DNA of 29,378 nucleotides from CAVSWN01 sp046728115 (GTDB lineage Bacteria > Acidobacteriota > Vicinamibacteria > Vicinamibacterales > CAVVIG01): assembly GCA_046728115.1 (NCBI GenBank), contig JBKPDW010000301.1:1-29378 (forward strand). Direction: 5' to 3'. Made by a program: the position numbers and the translations under genes. This document shows positions 1-7,683 of this stretch, piece by piece. The notes beneath the pieces were generated by a model. That model was not told where the DNA came from and made no database searches. It saw only the letters and a program-made list of their open reading frames with translations. Position 1 is the stretch's first letter, and each line of letters opens with the position of its first letter.

Positions 1-2
1 AG

Positions 3-722
3 GACGAGCCCCCTATCCGGGAGCACGTGTGTATGCATCTTCGTCTCGAGGGCTAACAATGCGACGGCAACGGAGATGGGAAGGTCGCGCTCCAGCGCGC
101 TGAGACCTCGCGATTCGATTTGCTGGTGCTCGACGTGATGCTTCCCGGCCTCGACGGCCTCGCCTTGTGCCGCGCCGTGCGCAACGGCCGGCTGAATCAC
201 GACGTGCCCATCCTGGTGCTCACCGCTCGTCGAGAGGAATCCGACAAGGTGATCGGCCTCGAGAGCGGAGCGGACGACTATCTGACCAAACCCTTCGGCG
301 TCCGCGAGCTCGTCGCACGTGCCCGCGCGCTGCTGCGGCGCCCTCGCCAGCCTGAGGGTCAGGCCGGAGTGACATCCGTATCGCATTCAGGCCGGACACC
401 GGAGACCGGCCAGGCGTCGCCGGCGGTCCGGGTGCACGATGTCGACATCGATCCGGCGCGGAGGCGTGTGCGCGTGGCCGGCCGCGACGTGGATTTGACC
501 GATCAGGAATTCCGGTTGCTGTATCTGCTCGCCACGCACGTCGGAATCGTCTTCAGCCGCGAAGCTTTGCTGGCGAGAATCTGGCGTGGCGACACGTTCG
601 TGACGGTCCGGAGCGTCGACACCCTGGTCAAGCGCCTCCGCCGCCGAATCGAGGCCGATCCCGCCAATCCGCGTCTGCTGCTCACCGTTTGGGGTGTCGG
701 TTACAAATTCGCTGACGTCTGA
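3..722 (+). pseudogene. OmpR/PhoB-type response regulator, 5' cut by window edge, in-frame TAA in receiver domain
   Basis: The reading frame begins at the window edge with the acidic pocket (Asp-Glu, bases 3-8) and runs in one frame to TGA at 720-722. Visible features are the phosphoacceptor Asp in LVLDVMLPG (codon 132-134), the conserved Lys in LTKPFG, a linker, and a C-terminal winged-helix DNA-binding domain ending GVGYKF. Together these define a transcription factor activated by a histidine kinase. The frame is interrupted by TAA at 54-56, between LRLEG and QCDGNG; family members usually have Tyr here, so TAC to TAA is a one-base change. A TTG at 120 could restart translation, but that product would lack the first beta strand, helix 1 and the acidic pocket. 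No kinase gene is visible. It may be a pseudogene, a readthrough case or a sequence error. Confidence 0.85.
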
Positions 723-823
723 TGGCTCTCTGGTGCATCGAGCCTCGTGTATTCCAGCCGCTCCTGACCTTCCCGTATTTCCTGTTTTGCTAATTGTTGG
801 GCCATCCTCCTGAAGCGCTGACG

Positions 824-853
824 TTTACAAGCCGATAACCCCTCAGGTAGAAT
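824..853 (+). promoter_or_regulatory. sigma70-like promoter of ftsH
   Basis: TTTACA (824-829) and TAGAAT (848-853) are separated by 18 bp, about 77 nt upstream of the ftsH GTG start at 931. This is the best -35/-10 pair in the 208-bp gap and implies an untranslated leader of about 70 nt. The match is by eye only. Confidence 0.5.
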
Positions 854-930
854 TTGTAAGCGTTTTCCGCGTTCTCTCGCGGGGATCCTTCTCACATCTC
901 TGTATTCGTCTCGCTCAAACGGAGCTCTGC

Positions 931-2727
931 GTGTTTGCTCGAAAATGGTCCCGCCGTGCGCTTGTCATCGCCGGTAGTGTGTTCGTCGCTCTGCTGATCG
1001 CCCTTCTTGCAATTTTGCCTGGACGTCGTGCTGTTCCGATTGCTCAGGTGCCGTTTTCCGATTTGCTGCGTCAACTGGATCGCGGTGCGGTGTCCGAAGT
1101 CGTTGTCAACGGCGATACGCTCGACTTCAAGCTGACGTCGGGACAAGCATTTCGAACCGTGGCGCCTGCCAACTACGTCACCTCGAGCACGACGTTCGTG
1201 TCCGATCTCGCCAGGAAAAACGTGCGCATCGACGTGCGCGCGATGCCGGATCAGAACGCATACAGCTACAGCGCGCTCCTGCTGGGCCTGGGGTTCATCG
1301 GTGTCCTCGGATTCACGTTGTACCGCGTGACGAGCGGACGAATACCAGCGCTCGAAAGCAAGACGCGCGAGGCCGACCGCGAATCCTCATCGGTGACGTT
1401 CGATGATGTCGCTGGAGTCGACGAGGCGAAGGAAGAGGTCAAGGAGATCGTCGATTTTCTGCGCGAGCCCGAGCGGTTCGTGGCGATCGGCGGACGAATT
1501 CCCAAAGGTGTGCTGCTCGTGGGTCCTCCAGGGACCGGCAAGACCCTGCTGGCGCGATCGATGGCAGGCGAGGCCAAGGTGCCGTTTCTGTTCGCCAGCG
1601 GATCGGAATTCGTCGAGATGTATGCCGGGGTAGGCGCTTCGCGGATCCGCAAGCTGTTCAAGGACGCGCGACGACACGCGTCATGCATCGTGTTCATCGA
1701 CGAGCTCGATGCCGTGGGCCGCGCCCGCGGCGGCAGTTCGCTCAGCCACGAAGAGCGCGAACAGACGCTCAATCAGCTGCTCGTCGAGATGGACGGCTTC
1801 GCGCTGAACCACGGGACCGTGATCATTGCCGCGACCAATCGCCCGGATATCCTCGATCCGGCGTTGCTGCGTCCGGGTCGCTTCGATCGGCAGGTGGTCG
1901 TCGGCGCGCCCGATCTGAAGGGCCGCGAGCAGATCCTCAGGATTCACACCCGGAAGGTGGCGCTGGAAGACCAGGTCGATCTGCGACAGGTCGCCCGAGG
2001 CACGCCCGGGTTCTCGGGCGCGGAGCTCGCGAACCTCGTGAACGAAGCGGCGCTTTTTGCCGCACGCGGCGGGCGCCAGCGCATCGGCGATCGGGACTTC
2101 GACGCGGCGCGCGACAAGGTGTTGATGGGCGCCGAGCGGAAGTCGCTGACGATGAGCGATCACGAGCGCGTGACCTGCGCGTACCACGAATCGGGCCATG
2201 CGGTCGTTGCCGCGCTGCTTCCGCATGCAGATCCGCTGCACAAGGTGACAATCATCCCGCGTGGCCGCGCGCTCGGCGTCACGATGCAGCTGCCGGAGGG
2301 CGATCGCCATACGCATTCCCGCGAGTACCTCGAAGCGCAGATCGCCATCCTGATGGGCGGCCGCGTGGCCGAGGAGCTCTTCCTGCGTCAGATGACGAGC
2401 GGCGCCGGCAACGACATCGAACGAGCCACCGAGATTGCGCGCCGGATGGTTTGTGAGTTCGGCATGTCGACGCTGGGTCCGCTCGCATATCGGACGCCCG
2501 GCAATCCGTGGGAAACCGACCGCGGCGTCGGGATCAGCGAAGCCACCGCGCAGCGCGTCGACGAGCAGGTCCGCGAACTCGTCATGCGCGCGTACGAAAC
2601 CGCACGACAGCTGATCGCCACGCACCGCACCGCGGTGCGGCGGATGGCCGACGAGCTGCTCGAGGTGGAATCGCTCGATGCCGATGGCATCAAGGCGATT
2701 ATGGCTGAGTGTACGACGGTCGCCTGA
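931..2727 (+). CDS. ftsH: ATP-dependent zinc metalloprotease FtsH
   Basis: A membrane-anchored AAA+ protease that extracts and degrades membrane and regulatory proteins. The N-terminus has a TM helix (about residues 10-30), an extracytoplasmic FtsH_ext-like domain and a second TM helix (about 113-131). The AAA module has Walker A GPPGTGKT (198-205), Walker B IVFIDELDA (253-261) and second-region-of-homology arginines in LRPGRFDR. The M41 peptidase domain has HESGH (419-423), where the family mostly has HEAGH, and the third zinc-ligand region GAGNDIERAT (Asp about 495). The pore loop reads EMYAGVG instead of the usual EMFVGVG, so the aromatic residue is kept. At 598 aa it is slightly shorter than housekeeping FtsH, with a short C-terminal tail. 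GTG start. It could be an accessory paralogue, since the Walker B and pore variants are unusual for the main copy. Confidence 0.95.
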   Translation: MFARKWSRRALVIAGSVFVALLIALLAILPGRRAVPIAQVPFSDLLRQLDRGAVSEVVVNGDTLDFKLTSGQAFRTVAPANYVTSSTTFVSDLARKNVRIDVRAMPDQNAYSYSALLLGLGFIGVLGFTLYRVTSGRIPALESKTREADRESSSVTFDDVAGVDEAKEEVKEIVDFLREPERFVAIGGRIPKGVLLVGPPGTGKTLLARSMAGEAKVPFLFASGSEFVEMYAGVGASRIRKLFKDARRHASCIVFIDELDAVGRARGGSSLSHEEREQTLNQLLVEMDGFALNHGTVIIAATNRPDILDPALLRPGRFDRQVVVGAPDLKGREQILRIHTRKVALEDQVDLRQVARGTPGFSGAELANLVNEAALFAARGGRQRIGDRDFDAARDKVLMGAERKSLTMSDHERVTCAYHESGHAVVAALLPHADPLHKVTIIPRGRALGVTMQLPEGDRHTHSREYLEAQIAILMGGRVAEELFLRQMTSGAGNDIERATEIARRMVCEFGMSTLGPLAYRTPGNPWETDRGVGISEATAQRVDEQVRELVMRAYETARQLIATHRTAVRRMADELLEVESLDADGIKAIMAECTTVA

Positions 2728-2772
2728 CGGTTCCGCCCGCCTGAAAGGTTCGCGCTCCGTCATCGATCGCAG

Positions 2773-2791
2773 CTGAAGCGCGAGGCTTCAG
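2773..2791. terminator. hairpin between convergent ftsH and the D-threonine-aldolase-like gene
   Basis: CTGAAGC (2773-2779) and GCTTCAG (2785-2791) form a perfect 7-bp stem with a 5-nt loop, lying 3' of both convergent genes. Neither strand has a clear T-tract, so intrinsic termination is uncertain; a bidirectional 3'-end structure is the simplest reading. Confidence 0.45.
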
Positions 2792-2794
2792 TGA

Positions 2795-4036
2795 CTATTG
2801 CGACCGGCCGCGCGCCGCGATCGGCCACACCGCTTCAACCTTCTCGCCCCGGATGGCATACATCTGGTCGTATTCGTTCACGGCCGGATCGCAGTGGGGC
2901 ACGATCAGCTCGAGCTTGTCGCCCACCGCGTACGATCGGCCTGCCGTTTCGTACTTGATCACTCCGAACTCATCCGATCCCGCGTTGTAGTTGAAGTCCT
3001 TTTCGCCAATCACCCATGGCCCGGGCTTGTTCAGCGTCAACGCCTTTGCGCCAGCGTCGGTCGTGATCGATTTCGGAAAGTACGTATTCAGCACGGTTGT
3101 GACGACCGTGAGCGACGAGGCGAAGTCGTCGTAGACCTCGTCACTGGACTCGCCGCCGATCTCGAGATACTGGCAGTCCATGAAGATGTAACTGCCGACC
3201 TGCAGGTCGGTCACGCCCGCCGCCCTGGGCAGGATGTTGTACGTGCCGGTGCCGCCGCCGCTGAAGATCTCCGTGTTCAATCCCGACTTCTTCATCCGCT
3301 CGTACGTCTCGAGCGACGGCTCGAAGCGCTTGAGCGTCTGGTCGAGCCTGTTCTTGAATCCCTTGATGTGCTGCGCGCCGCCGTCGTAGCTGATCACGCC
3401 TCGCAGCTTGAGGTTCGGCAGCCGATCGACGAGCTGCGCAAGCGCGATCGCCTGATCTCCAGCGGGCACACCGCTTCGGGTTCCGATGGCCACGTCCACG
3501 ACGACATCCGCCACCACACCGTTCTGTTTCGCGGCGTCGTTCAGGTCGCGTGCATTCTGTGGATAGTCGACGGCCTGGATGAACTGAGGGTTCGTCTTCC
3601 GAAGCTGCATCGCCCGTCGAATCTTGTTCGCCGTCACGTTGGACGTCGTCATCAGAATCGGTCCGATGCCGTTCGCGGCAAACACTTCGGCTTCGCTGAT
3701 TTTCGCGGTGCAGATACCGATCGAGCCGCCGACAAGTTGCAGCTTCGCGACCGTGGGACACTTGTGCGTTTTCGCGTGCGGCCGGCTCACGACCTTGAAG
3801 CCTGCGAGCCTGGTCCGCATGCTGGCGATGTTCTGCTCGAACTTGTCGAGATCCACGCACAGCGCTGGCGTGTCGAGCTCCCACTTGGAAATGCCGGTGA
3901 GCTTGTCGTCCGCGGCGAAGGCGCGCATTTCACCCGCCGTGTAGCCTCCAGCGTTGTTCGAGACGCAGAGTGCCGCCGCTCCAACGCCCGACGTCACGAG
4001 AAAATTCCGGCGCGAGACGCGTGATGATGTATCCAT
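2795..4036 (-). CDS. Tat-exported D-threonine aldolase-like PLP enzyme (alanine racemase N-fold)
   Basis: The start is set at the ATG at 4036 because it has a good Shine-Dalgarno (AGGAG, complement of 4042-4046) and opens a twin-arginine signal (SRRNFL, residues 8-13, then a hydrophobic stretch). Upstream in-frame extension to 4078 would run into a heptamer repeat array. The mature part is an alanine-racemase-type TIM barrel of the D-threonine aldolase / D-serine dehydratase (DSD1) group. RPHAKTHK carries the probable PLP lysine (K89), and the C-terminal HCD motif (H381, D383) matches the metal-binding His-x-Asp of D-threonine aldolases. Members cleave D-3-hydroxyamino acids to glycine plus an aldehyde, or deaminate D-serine; the substrate here cannot be read from sequence. 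Periplasmic location is inferred from the signal. No functionally linked neighbour is seen. Confidence 0.82.
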   Translation of the reverse strand: MDTSSRVSRRNFLVTSGVGAAALCVSNNAGGYTAGEMRAFAADDKLTGISKWELDTPALCVDLDKFEQNIASMRTRLAGFKVVSRPHAKTHKCPTVAKLQLVGGSIGICTAKISEAEVFAANGIGPILMTTSNVTANKIRRAMQLRKTNPQFIQAVDYPQNARDLNDAAKQNGVVADVVVDVAIGTRSGVPAGDQAIALAQLVDRLPNLKLRGVISYDGGAQHIKGFKNRLDQTLKRFEPSLETYERMKKSGLNTEIFSGGGTGTYNILPRAAGVTDLQVGSYIFMDCQYLEIGGESSDEVYDDFASSLTVVTTVLNTYFPKSITTDAGAKALTLNKPGPWVIGEKDFNYNAGSDEFGVIKYETAGRSYAVGDKLELIVPHCDPAVNEYDQMYAIRGEKVEAVWPIAARGRSQ

Positions 4037-4050
4037 GGCATCTCCTACGA

Positions 4051-4085
4051 AAGTTAAAAGTGTGAAGTTTGAAGTCAAAAGTTAA
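4051..4085 (+). repeat. five-unit heptamer array, left flank of the four-helix-bundle gene
   Basis: Exactly five 7-bp units: AAGTTAA, AAGTGTG, AAGTTTG, AAGTCAA, AAGTTAA. The consensus is the reverse complement, after phase shift, of the TGACTTT array at 4565-4627, so the two arrays face each other across the gene at 4132-4560. Confidence 0.8.
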
Positions 4086-4131
4086 TCGGCTGCGACGACG
4101 AACGTGGCGCGGTTCTTGAACAGGCCTCGCC

Positions 4132-4560
4132 GTGTCATCACCCAAACCGCGGGATCTCTGCGAGCGGACCTTCCGATTCGCGGCCGATATCGTCAGGTTT
4201 TGCCGCGAGTTGGCGAAGGAGCCCGGCGCGCCTCGCCAGATTGCCGAACAACTGTTAAAGGCAGGAACTTCAATCGGAGCGAATACGGAGGAGGCAAGAG
4301 GTGCGTACTCGCGCAAAGAATTTGCGTCAAAGAATTCCATCGTGGTTCGTGAATGCCGCGAAGCACGATTTTGGCTGCGACTGATTCTCGCGACGAATCT
4401 CGCCTCGCTGGATCGCGTTGATCCGTTGCTGCAGGAATCCGGCGAGCTGGTCGGAATCTTCACAGCAACAGTTCGGCGTGCGCGACTGCCGAGGGCTGTC
4501 ATTGCGCCTTTAGTCTTCCTAATTCTTGGCCTTCTAACCAAACTTTTGCACTTCTTTTAA
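4132..4560 (+). CDS. four-helix-bundle protein (23S rRNA intervening-sequence protein / S23 family)
   Basis: The protein matches the TIGR02436-type four-helix bundle. It has an N-terminal helix with RFAADIVRFCREL, the hallmark QLLKAGTSIGANTEEARGA, then SRKEFASKNSIVVRECREARFWLRLI and a final helix with LLQESGELVGIFT. Relatives are encoded inside 23S rRNA intervening sequences or stand alone; Avd of diversity-generating retroelements shares the fold. The molecular role is unknown. The GTG start at 4132 has no clear ribosome binding site. The C-terminus is unusual: after the canonical end there is an extra segment of about 25 residues rich in Ile, Leu and Phe, running almost into the right-hand repeat array. 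The gene lies alone between two inverted heptamer arrays. Confidence 0.8.
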   Translation: MSSPKPRDLCERTFRFAADIVRFCRELAKEPGAPRQIAEQLLKAGTSIGANTEEARGAYSRKEFASKNSIVVRECREARFWLRLILATNLASLDRVDPLLQESGELVGIFTATVRRARLPRAVIAPLVFLILGLLTKLLHFF

Positions 4561-4564
4561 CGTC

Positions 4565-4627
4565 CAACTTTTGACTTTTGACTTTTGACTTTTGATTTTT
4601 GACTTTTAGCTTTTAACTTCTCACTTT
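4565..4627 (+). repeat. nine-unit heptamer array, right flank of the four-helix-bundle gene
   Basis: Nine consecutive 7-bp units with consensus TGACTTT; four copies are identical and the others differ at one or two bases. The stop codon and last codons of the minus-strand membrane protein gene (ends 4613) lie inside this array, so its C-terminal residues are repeat-encoded. Confidence 0.85.
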
Positions 4628-5680
4628 AACCGCCTCCACCACCGGCGAATCCGGCCACTCCGCCGCCGGCCGCGCTACATAGCCGGCATGCGCCAGCCGG
4701 CTCTGGAAGAGCGCCGTCTCGGATGCCCAGAAAGCCAGTTTTACCCCGAGTCGCGCGAGGATGTACAGCTGACCGACCGCAAACGCGATCCACATCGACA
4801 GCCCGCTTCCGCCGGCCCCGGGCGCCAGAACCGCGTACAAACCGACAGCTCCGCCGAACAGCACGAAGTTCACGACAAACAGACCCGCGGCCGCGCTGTA
4901 ATTGCGCCGGATGAAACCGAGCGCGGCGCTGATCGATCCGAGCATGCTGCGACGATCTTCGACGACGGCTCGGACCTTGGCGTAGTCGAAGATGAGTGAA
5001 GCCGCGGCAATCAGCAGACCGAACACCACATACAGTGCGAGTTGTACAAGGAACGCGGTTCGCTCGACGTTCACCTCGCGTGTCAGGCGTGGATAGAGGC
5101 GATCGAAGAGCCAGAGGTGGACCGATCCGAACAGAAACGCGTAGAGAGCCCACTGCACGATGGCGAGTCGGAGAAATCTGAAGAAGAACACGCTGGACAC
5201 CGCAAAGAACCCGTGGGCCCGGGTCGGGCGCCGACGAGCGTACCGATCGATGATGCCGCCCGCGACAAAGAGCCAGAGACCGATGTACGCGGTTGCGGCC
5301 AGCACGATGACGACCGGACGACGCGTGTTGTCCATGAAGGCGCTGAGGTTGTCGAGCACGGCGCCGAATCCGATCACGGTCGGCCTGAACGTGGCTGCCA
5401 TCCCGGACGCCTGATCGGCGAACTCCTGCATCCAGTCGTAGTTCACGCCGCTGGCAGCCGCATTGGCAGCCAGACTTGCGCCCAGATGATCCGACAGCTC
5501 AGTGCGCAGCGCGATCGCCGGCGGCAGACTTACGAGCGCCGTCAGCGTCCAGACGCCAGCAAGGATTGCGGGCGCCGATAGAACGCGCCGAACACCGTCC
5601 ATGGCGGTTGCCAGCGGGCCGCGCAACGCGTGTTCCGCGGGTCGTTGAGCCGCGCCTGGCGCTATACGAGCGCCGTCCAT
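4613..5680 (-). CDS. six-helix integral membrane protein of unknown function
   Basis: I do not recognise a named family. The product, about 355 aa from the ATG at 5680, has about six hydrophobic helices: an N-terminal one after VRRVLSAPAIL, a pair around VVIVLAATAYIGLWLF and FFFRFLRLAIVQWALYAFLF, and three in the C-terminal half. There is an Arg-rich cytoplasmic loop (DRYARRRPTRAHG) and a periplasmic-looking loop with EFADQASGMAATF. The chosen start overlaps the end of the upstream M1 peptidase gene by 19 bp, suggesting translational coupling; in-frame ATGs at 5713 and 5602 are alternatives. The open frame continues to 5863 but that part is antisense-like shadow inside the peptidase gene. The last codons fall in the heptamer array. 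A transport or assembly role linked to the peptidase is only a guess. Confidence 0.7.
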   Translation of the reverse strand: MDGARIAPGAAQRPAEHALRGPLATAMDGVRRVLSAPAILAGVWTLTALVSLPPAIALRTELSDHLGASLAANAAASGVNYDWMQEFADQASGMAATFRPTVIGFGAVLDNLSAFMDNTRRPVVIVLAATAYIGLWLFVAGGIIDRYARRRPTRAHGFFAVSSVFFFRFLRLAIVQWALYAFLFGSVHLWLFDRLYPRLTREVNVERTAFLVQLALYVVFGLLIAAASLIFDYAKVRAVVEDRRSMLGSISAALGFIRRNYSAAAGLFVVNFVLFGGAVGLYAVLAPGAGGSGLSMWIAFAVGQLYILARLGVKLAFWASETALFQSRLAHAGYVARPAAEWPDSPVVEAVKVRS

Positions 5681-7596
5681 GACAGCAGACAATCCTCGAG
5701 CCACACCATCCATTTGGATGCCCACTTCGTCGCCGCTCGCGGACCCTGCGGCGCAAGCGTCCTGGAATTGTTCGTCGTGTTGACGTCCAGCAGCAGCACG
5801 CGATCTGGATCCACAATCGCGTCGACCGCCTGCGATGGTCGATCGTAGGTGTACGCCTTCCATCGATCCGTGCCGTCCCAGTGCTCGATCACGCGTTCAC
5901 CGTTTTTGAACGTGACGAGAAGATCGACGGCGAACATCGCCTCGCCATACCGGCGGACGATCACCGTGGTGTGGTACTGATCCTGTTCGCGGACGCTCTT
6001 CAAATCCTGGACGCCGTAGTCGAAGACGTTGGAGCTGCGATACACCTGATCGAAAAACCCGTTCAGGTCGCGGCCGGCCACGTCCGACGCTGCTTGAAAG
6101 AAATCCGCGGGCTTTGGATGTTTGAACCTCCAGCGTGAAAAGTGCGTGGCCATGATCCGCTGCAGCGTCGGCCATCCCAGCCATCGCTCCATCGTGTTCA
6201 GCCACAGCGCCGTCTTGTTGTAGGTGATGCTGCCGCCGGTCGATGGAAAGTACAGAAACGTCGGCGTCGCCTGTGCGTCGGATCGAGCGTCGCGTCGATA
6301 TCCGGCGAGCCGGTTGCCCTCGGTCTCGCGGCTGATGACGATATCCTTCGCCACCCACGGGATGAAGCCGCCGAAGTACCGCAGCGAGAGGTAGTTCGGG
6401 TCGTACACTTGTGCAATCGCCCGCGCCGTCGAGAAGGTGTTGAACCCCTCGTCCATCCACGCGTCCTCGAACTCGTTGGTGCCGACGATACCGTACCAGA
6501 ACTGATGACCGGCCTCGTGCACCGTCACGCCCTCCGGCGTCGTCACGCGCGCAGGAGCCAGCCACCGCGAGCCGGCTGTGAAGATCGTGGGATATTCCAT
6601 TCCGCCGGCGCCGCTCTGCCACGCGGGATCGATGATCGTGATGTGATCATAGGGATAGGCGCCATACCATTCCCCGTAGTACTTCAGTGTCGTACGCGTC
6701 GCATCGAAGTGCCGTTCGGCCTGACCGTTGTGCTCGGGTTGGAGAAGCAGCCGCATGTCCACCGCCGGCAACGTCGGATGCTCGAATCGAGCGATCCGCT
6801 CGAGGTAATCCGGGCTCGTCGTCCAGGCAAAATCGTGAACGTCCTCCTGGTAGTACCGGTGCGTCGTCGTCCGATTCGTGTTGTTGCGACGCTCGCGCTG
6901 CACCCCGGTTGCGCCAATCGGCCAGCCGGCCGGCACGGTCAGCGAAACGTCGTAGATGCCGTAATCGGAGAAGAATTCGGTGCCCGCGTGAAATTGATGA
7001 CAGTTCCATCCTTCGTCCTGCAGCACGCCGATCTTCGGAAACCACTGAGCGATGAAGAAGAAGTTCCCGATGGCGCCGGTGCGCGCGAACGTCCGCGGTA
7101 CATGCGACGTCCAGGCGACCTCCACCGTCGCGCTGCCGCCCGGCGCGATCGGCTGGCGGAGCGGCACCATCAACACGGTCTGATCATGTGGATTTCCATC
7201 GTCCGGAGCGATGAAGCGCTGCGACGCGGTGACGTCCGCGTCGAACGGAGCATGCACCTTGATCGACGACACGTCGATGCGGCCCCATTCGTCTGGAGAG
7301 CGGCTGCGCTCCGTCGATCCGCCGAGCGCGCGCTCGCGCATGAACGTCGATTTATCGTCGCGCCAGGCGTTCCAATAGAGGTGGAATTGGAGATCGGTTG
7401 CCGGTCTCGCGGTGATGTTGCGCCAGACGATGGTTTCTGTGCCGGTGATTGTACGAGTCGCGGGATCGAGCGTGGCGGCGATCGTGTAGTTCGCGTTGCG
7501 CGCCGAAAGCGGCGGATCGATCGCGCCGGTCGCGCCCGGCTGAGCCCAAGCGGCGGATGCTACCAATACGGTGCAGGCACACGCCACGGCGCGCAT
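5662..7596 (-). CDS. secreted M1-family (gluzincin) metallopeptidase
   Basis: The 644-aa protein begins with a signal peptide (about residues 1-19, ending AWAQP). An M1-type N-terminal beta domain follows (TITGTETIVWRN). The catalytic domain has GGMEYP (331-336, in place of the aminopeptidase GAMEN motif), HEAGH (360-364) and the third zinc ligand E383 in WMDEGFNTF, giving the HExxH-18-E arrangement. A Tyr suitable as catalytic tyrosine lies in the C-terminal half (GGSITYNKTALW). The family removes N-terminal residues from peptides; the GGMEY variant is common in secreted bacterial M1 proteins of uncertain specificity. The ATG at 7596 is the natural start because it opens the signal peptide. 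It forms a two-gene unit with the membrane protein downstream, whose start overlaps its stop. Confidence 0.92.
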   Translation of the reverse strand: MRAVACACTVLVASAAWAQPGATGAIDPPLSARNANYTIAATLDPATRTITGTETIVWRNITARPATDLQFHLYWNAWRDDKSTFMRERALGGSTERSRSPDEWGRIDVSSIKVHAPFDADVTASQRFIAPDDGNPHDQTVLMVPLRQPIAPGGSATVEVAWTSHVPRTFARTGAIGNFFFIAQWFPKIGVLQDEGWNCHQFHAGTEFFSDYGIYDVSLTVPAGWPIGATGVQRERRNNTNRTTTHRYYQEDVHDFAWTTSPDYLERIARFEHPTLPAVDMRLLLQPEHNGQAERHFDATRTTLKYYGEWYGAYPYDHITIIDPAWQSGAGGMEYPTIFTAGSRWLAPARVTTPEGVTVHEAGHQFWYGIVGTNEFEDAWMDEGFNTFSTARAIAQVYDPNYLSLRYFGGFIPWVAKDIVISRETEGNRLAGYRRDARSDAQATPTFLYFPSTGGSITYNKTALWLNTMERWLGWPTLQRIMATHFSRWRFKHPKPADFFQAASDVAGRDLNGFFDQVYRSSNVFDYGVQDLKSVREQDQYHTTVIVRRYGEAMFAVDLLVTFKNGERVIEHWDGTDRWKAYTYDRPSQAVDAIVDPDRVLLLDVNTTNNSRTLAPQGPRAATKWASKWMVWLEDCLLSWTALV

Positions 7597-7669
7597 GCGC
7601 GAATCCTATACCCAAAACCTCCGTTCCCGCCGCGACCTCCGTCCCCGCCGCAACCTGTGTCCCTGATTG

Positions 7670-7675
7670 TATAAT
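7670..7675 (+). promoter_or_regulatory. -10 box of a probable leaderless transcript
   Basis: A perfect TATAAT lies 8 nt before the ATG at 7684, so transcription would start at or within a base or two of the start codon. There is no Shine-Dalgarno. No convincing -35 is present at 16-18 bp. Confidence 0.6.
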
Positions 7676-7683
7676 TCGCCGCT

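Noticed and set aside
1681..2763. Minus-strand 360-codon open frame
   Set aside because: Antisense to ftsH, with no recognisable domain.
2798..4024. Plus-strand 408-codon open frame
   Set aside because: Antisense shadow of the D-threonine-aldolase-like gene.
6142..7674. Plus-strand 510-codon open frame
   Set aside because: Antisense shadow of the M1 peptidase, with no motif and Arg-rich composition.
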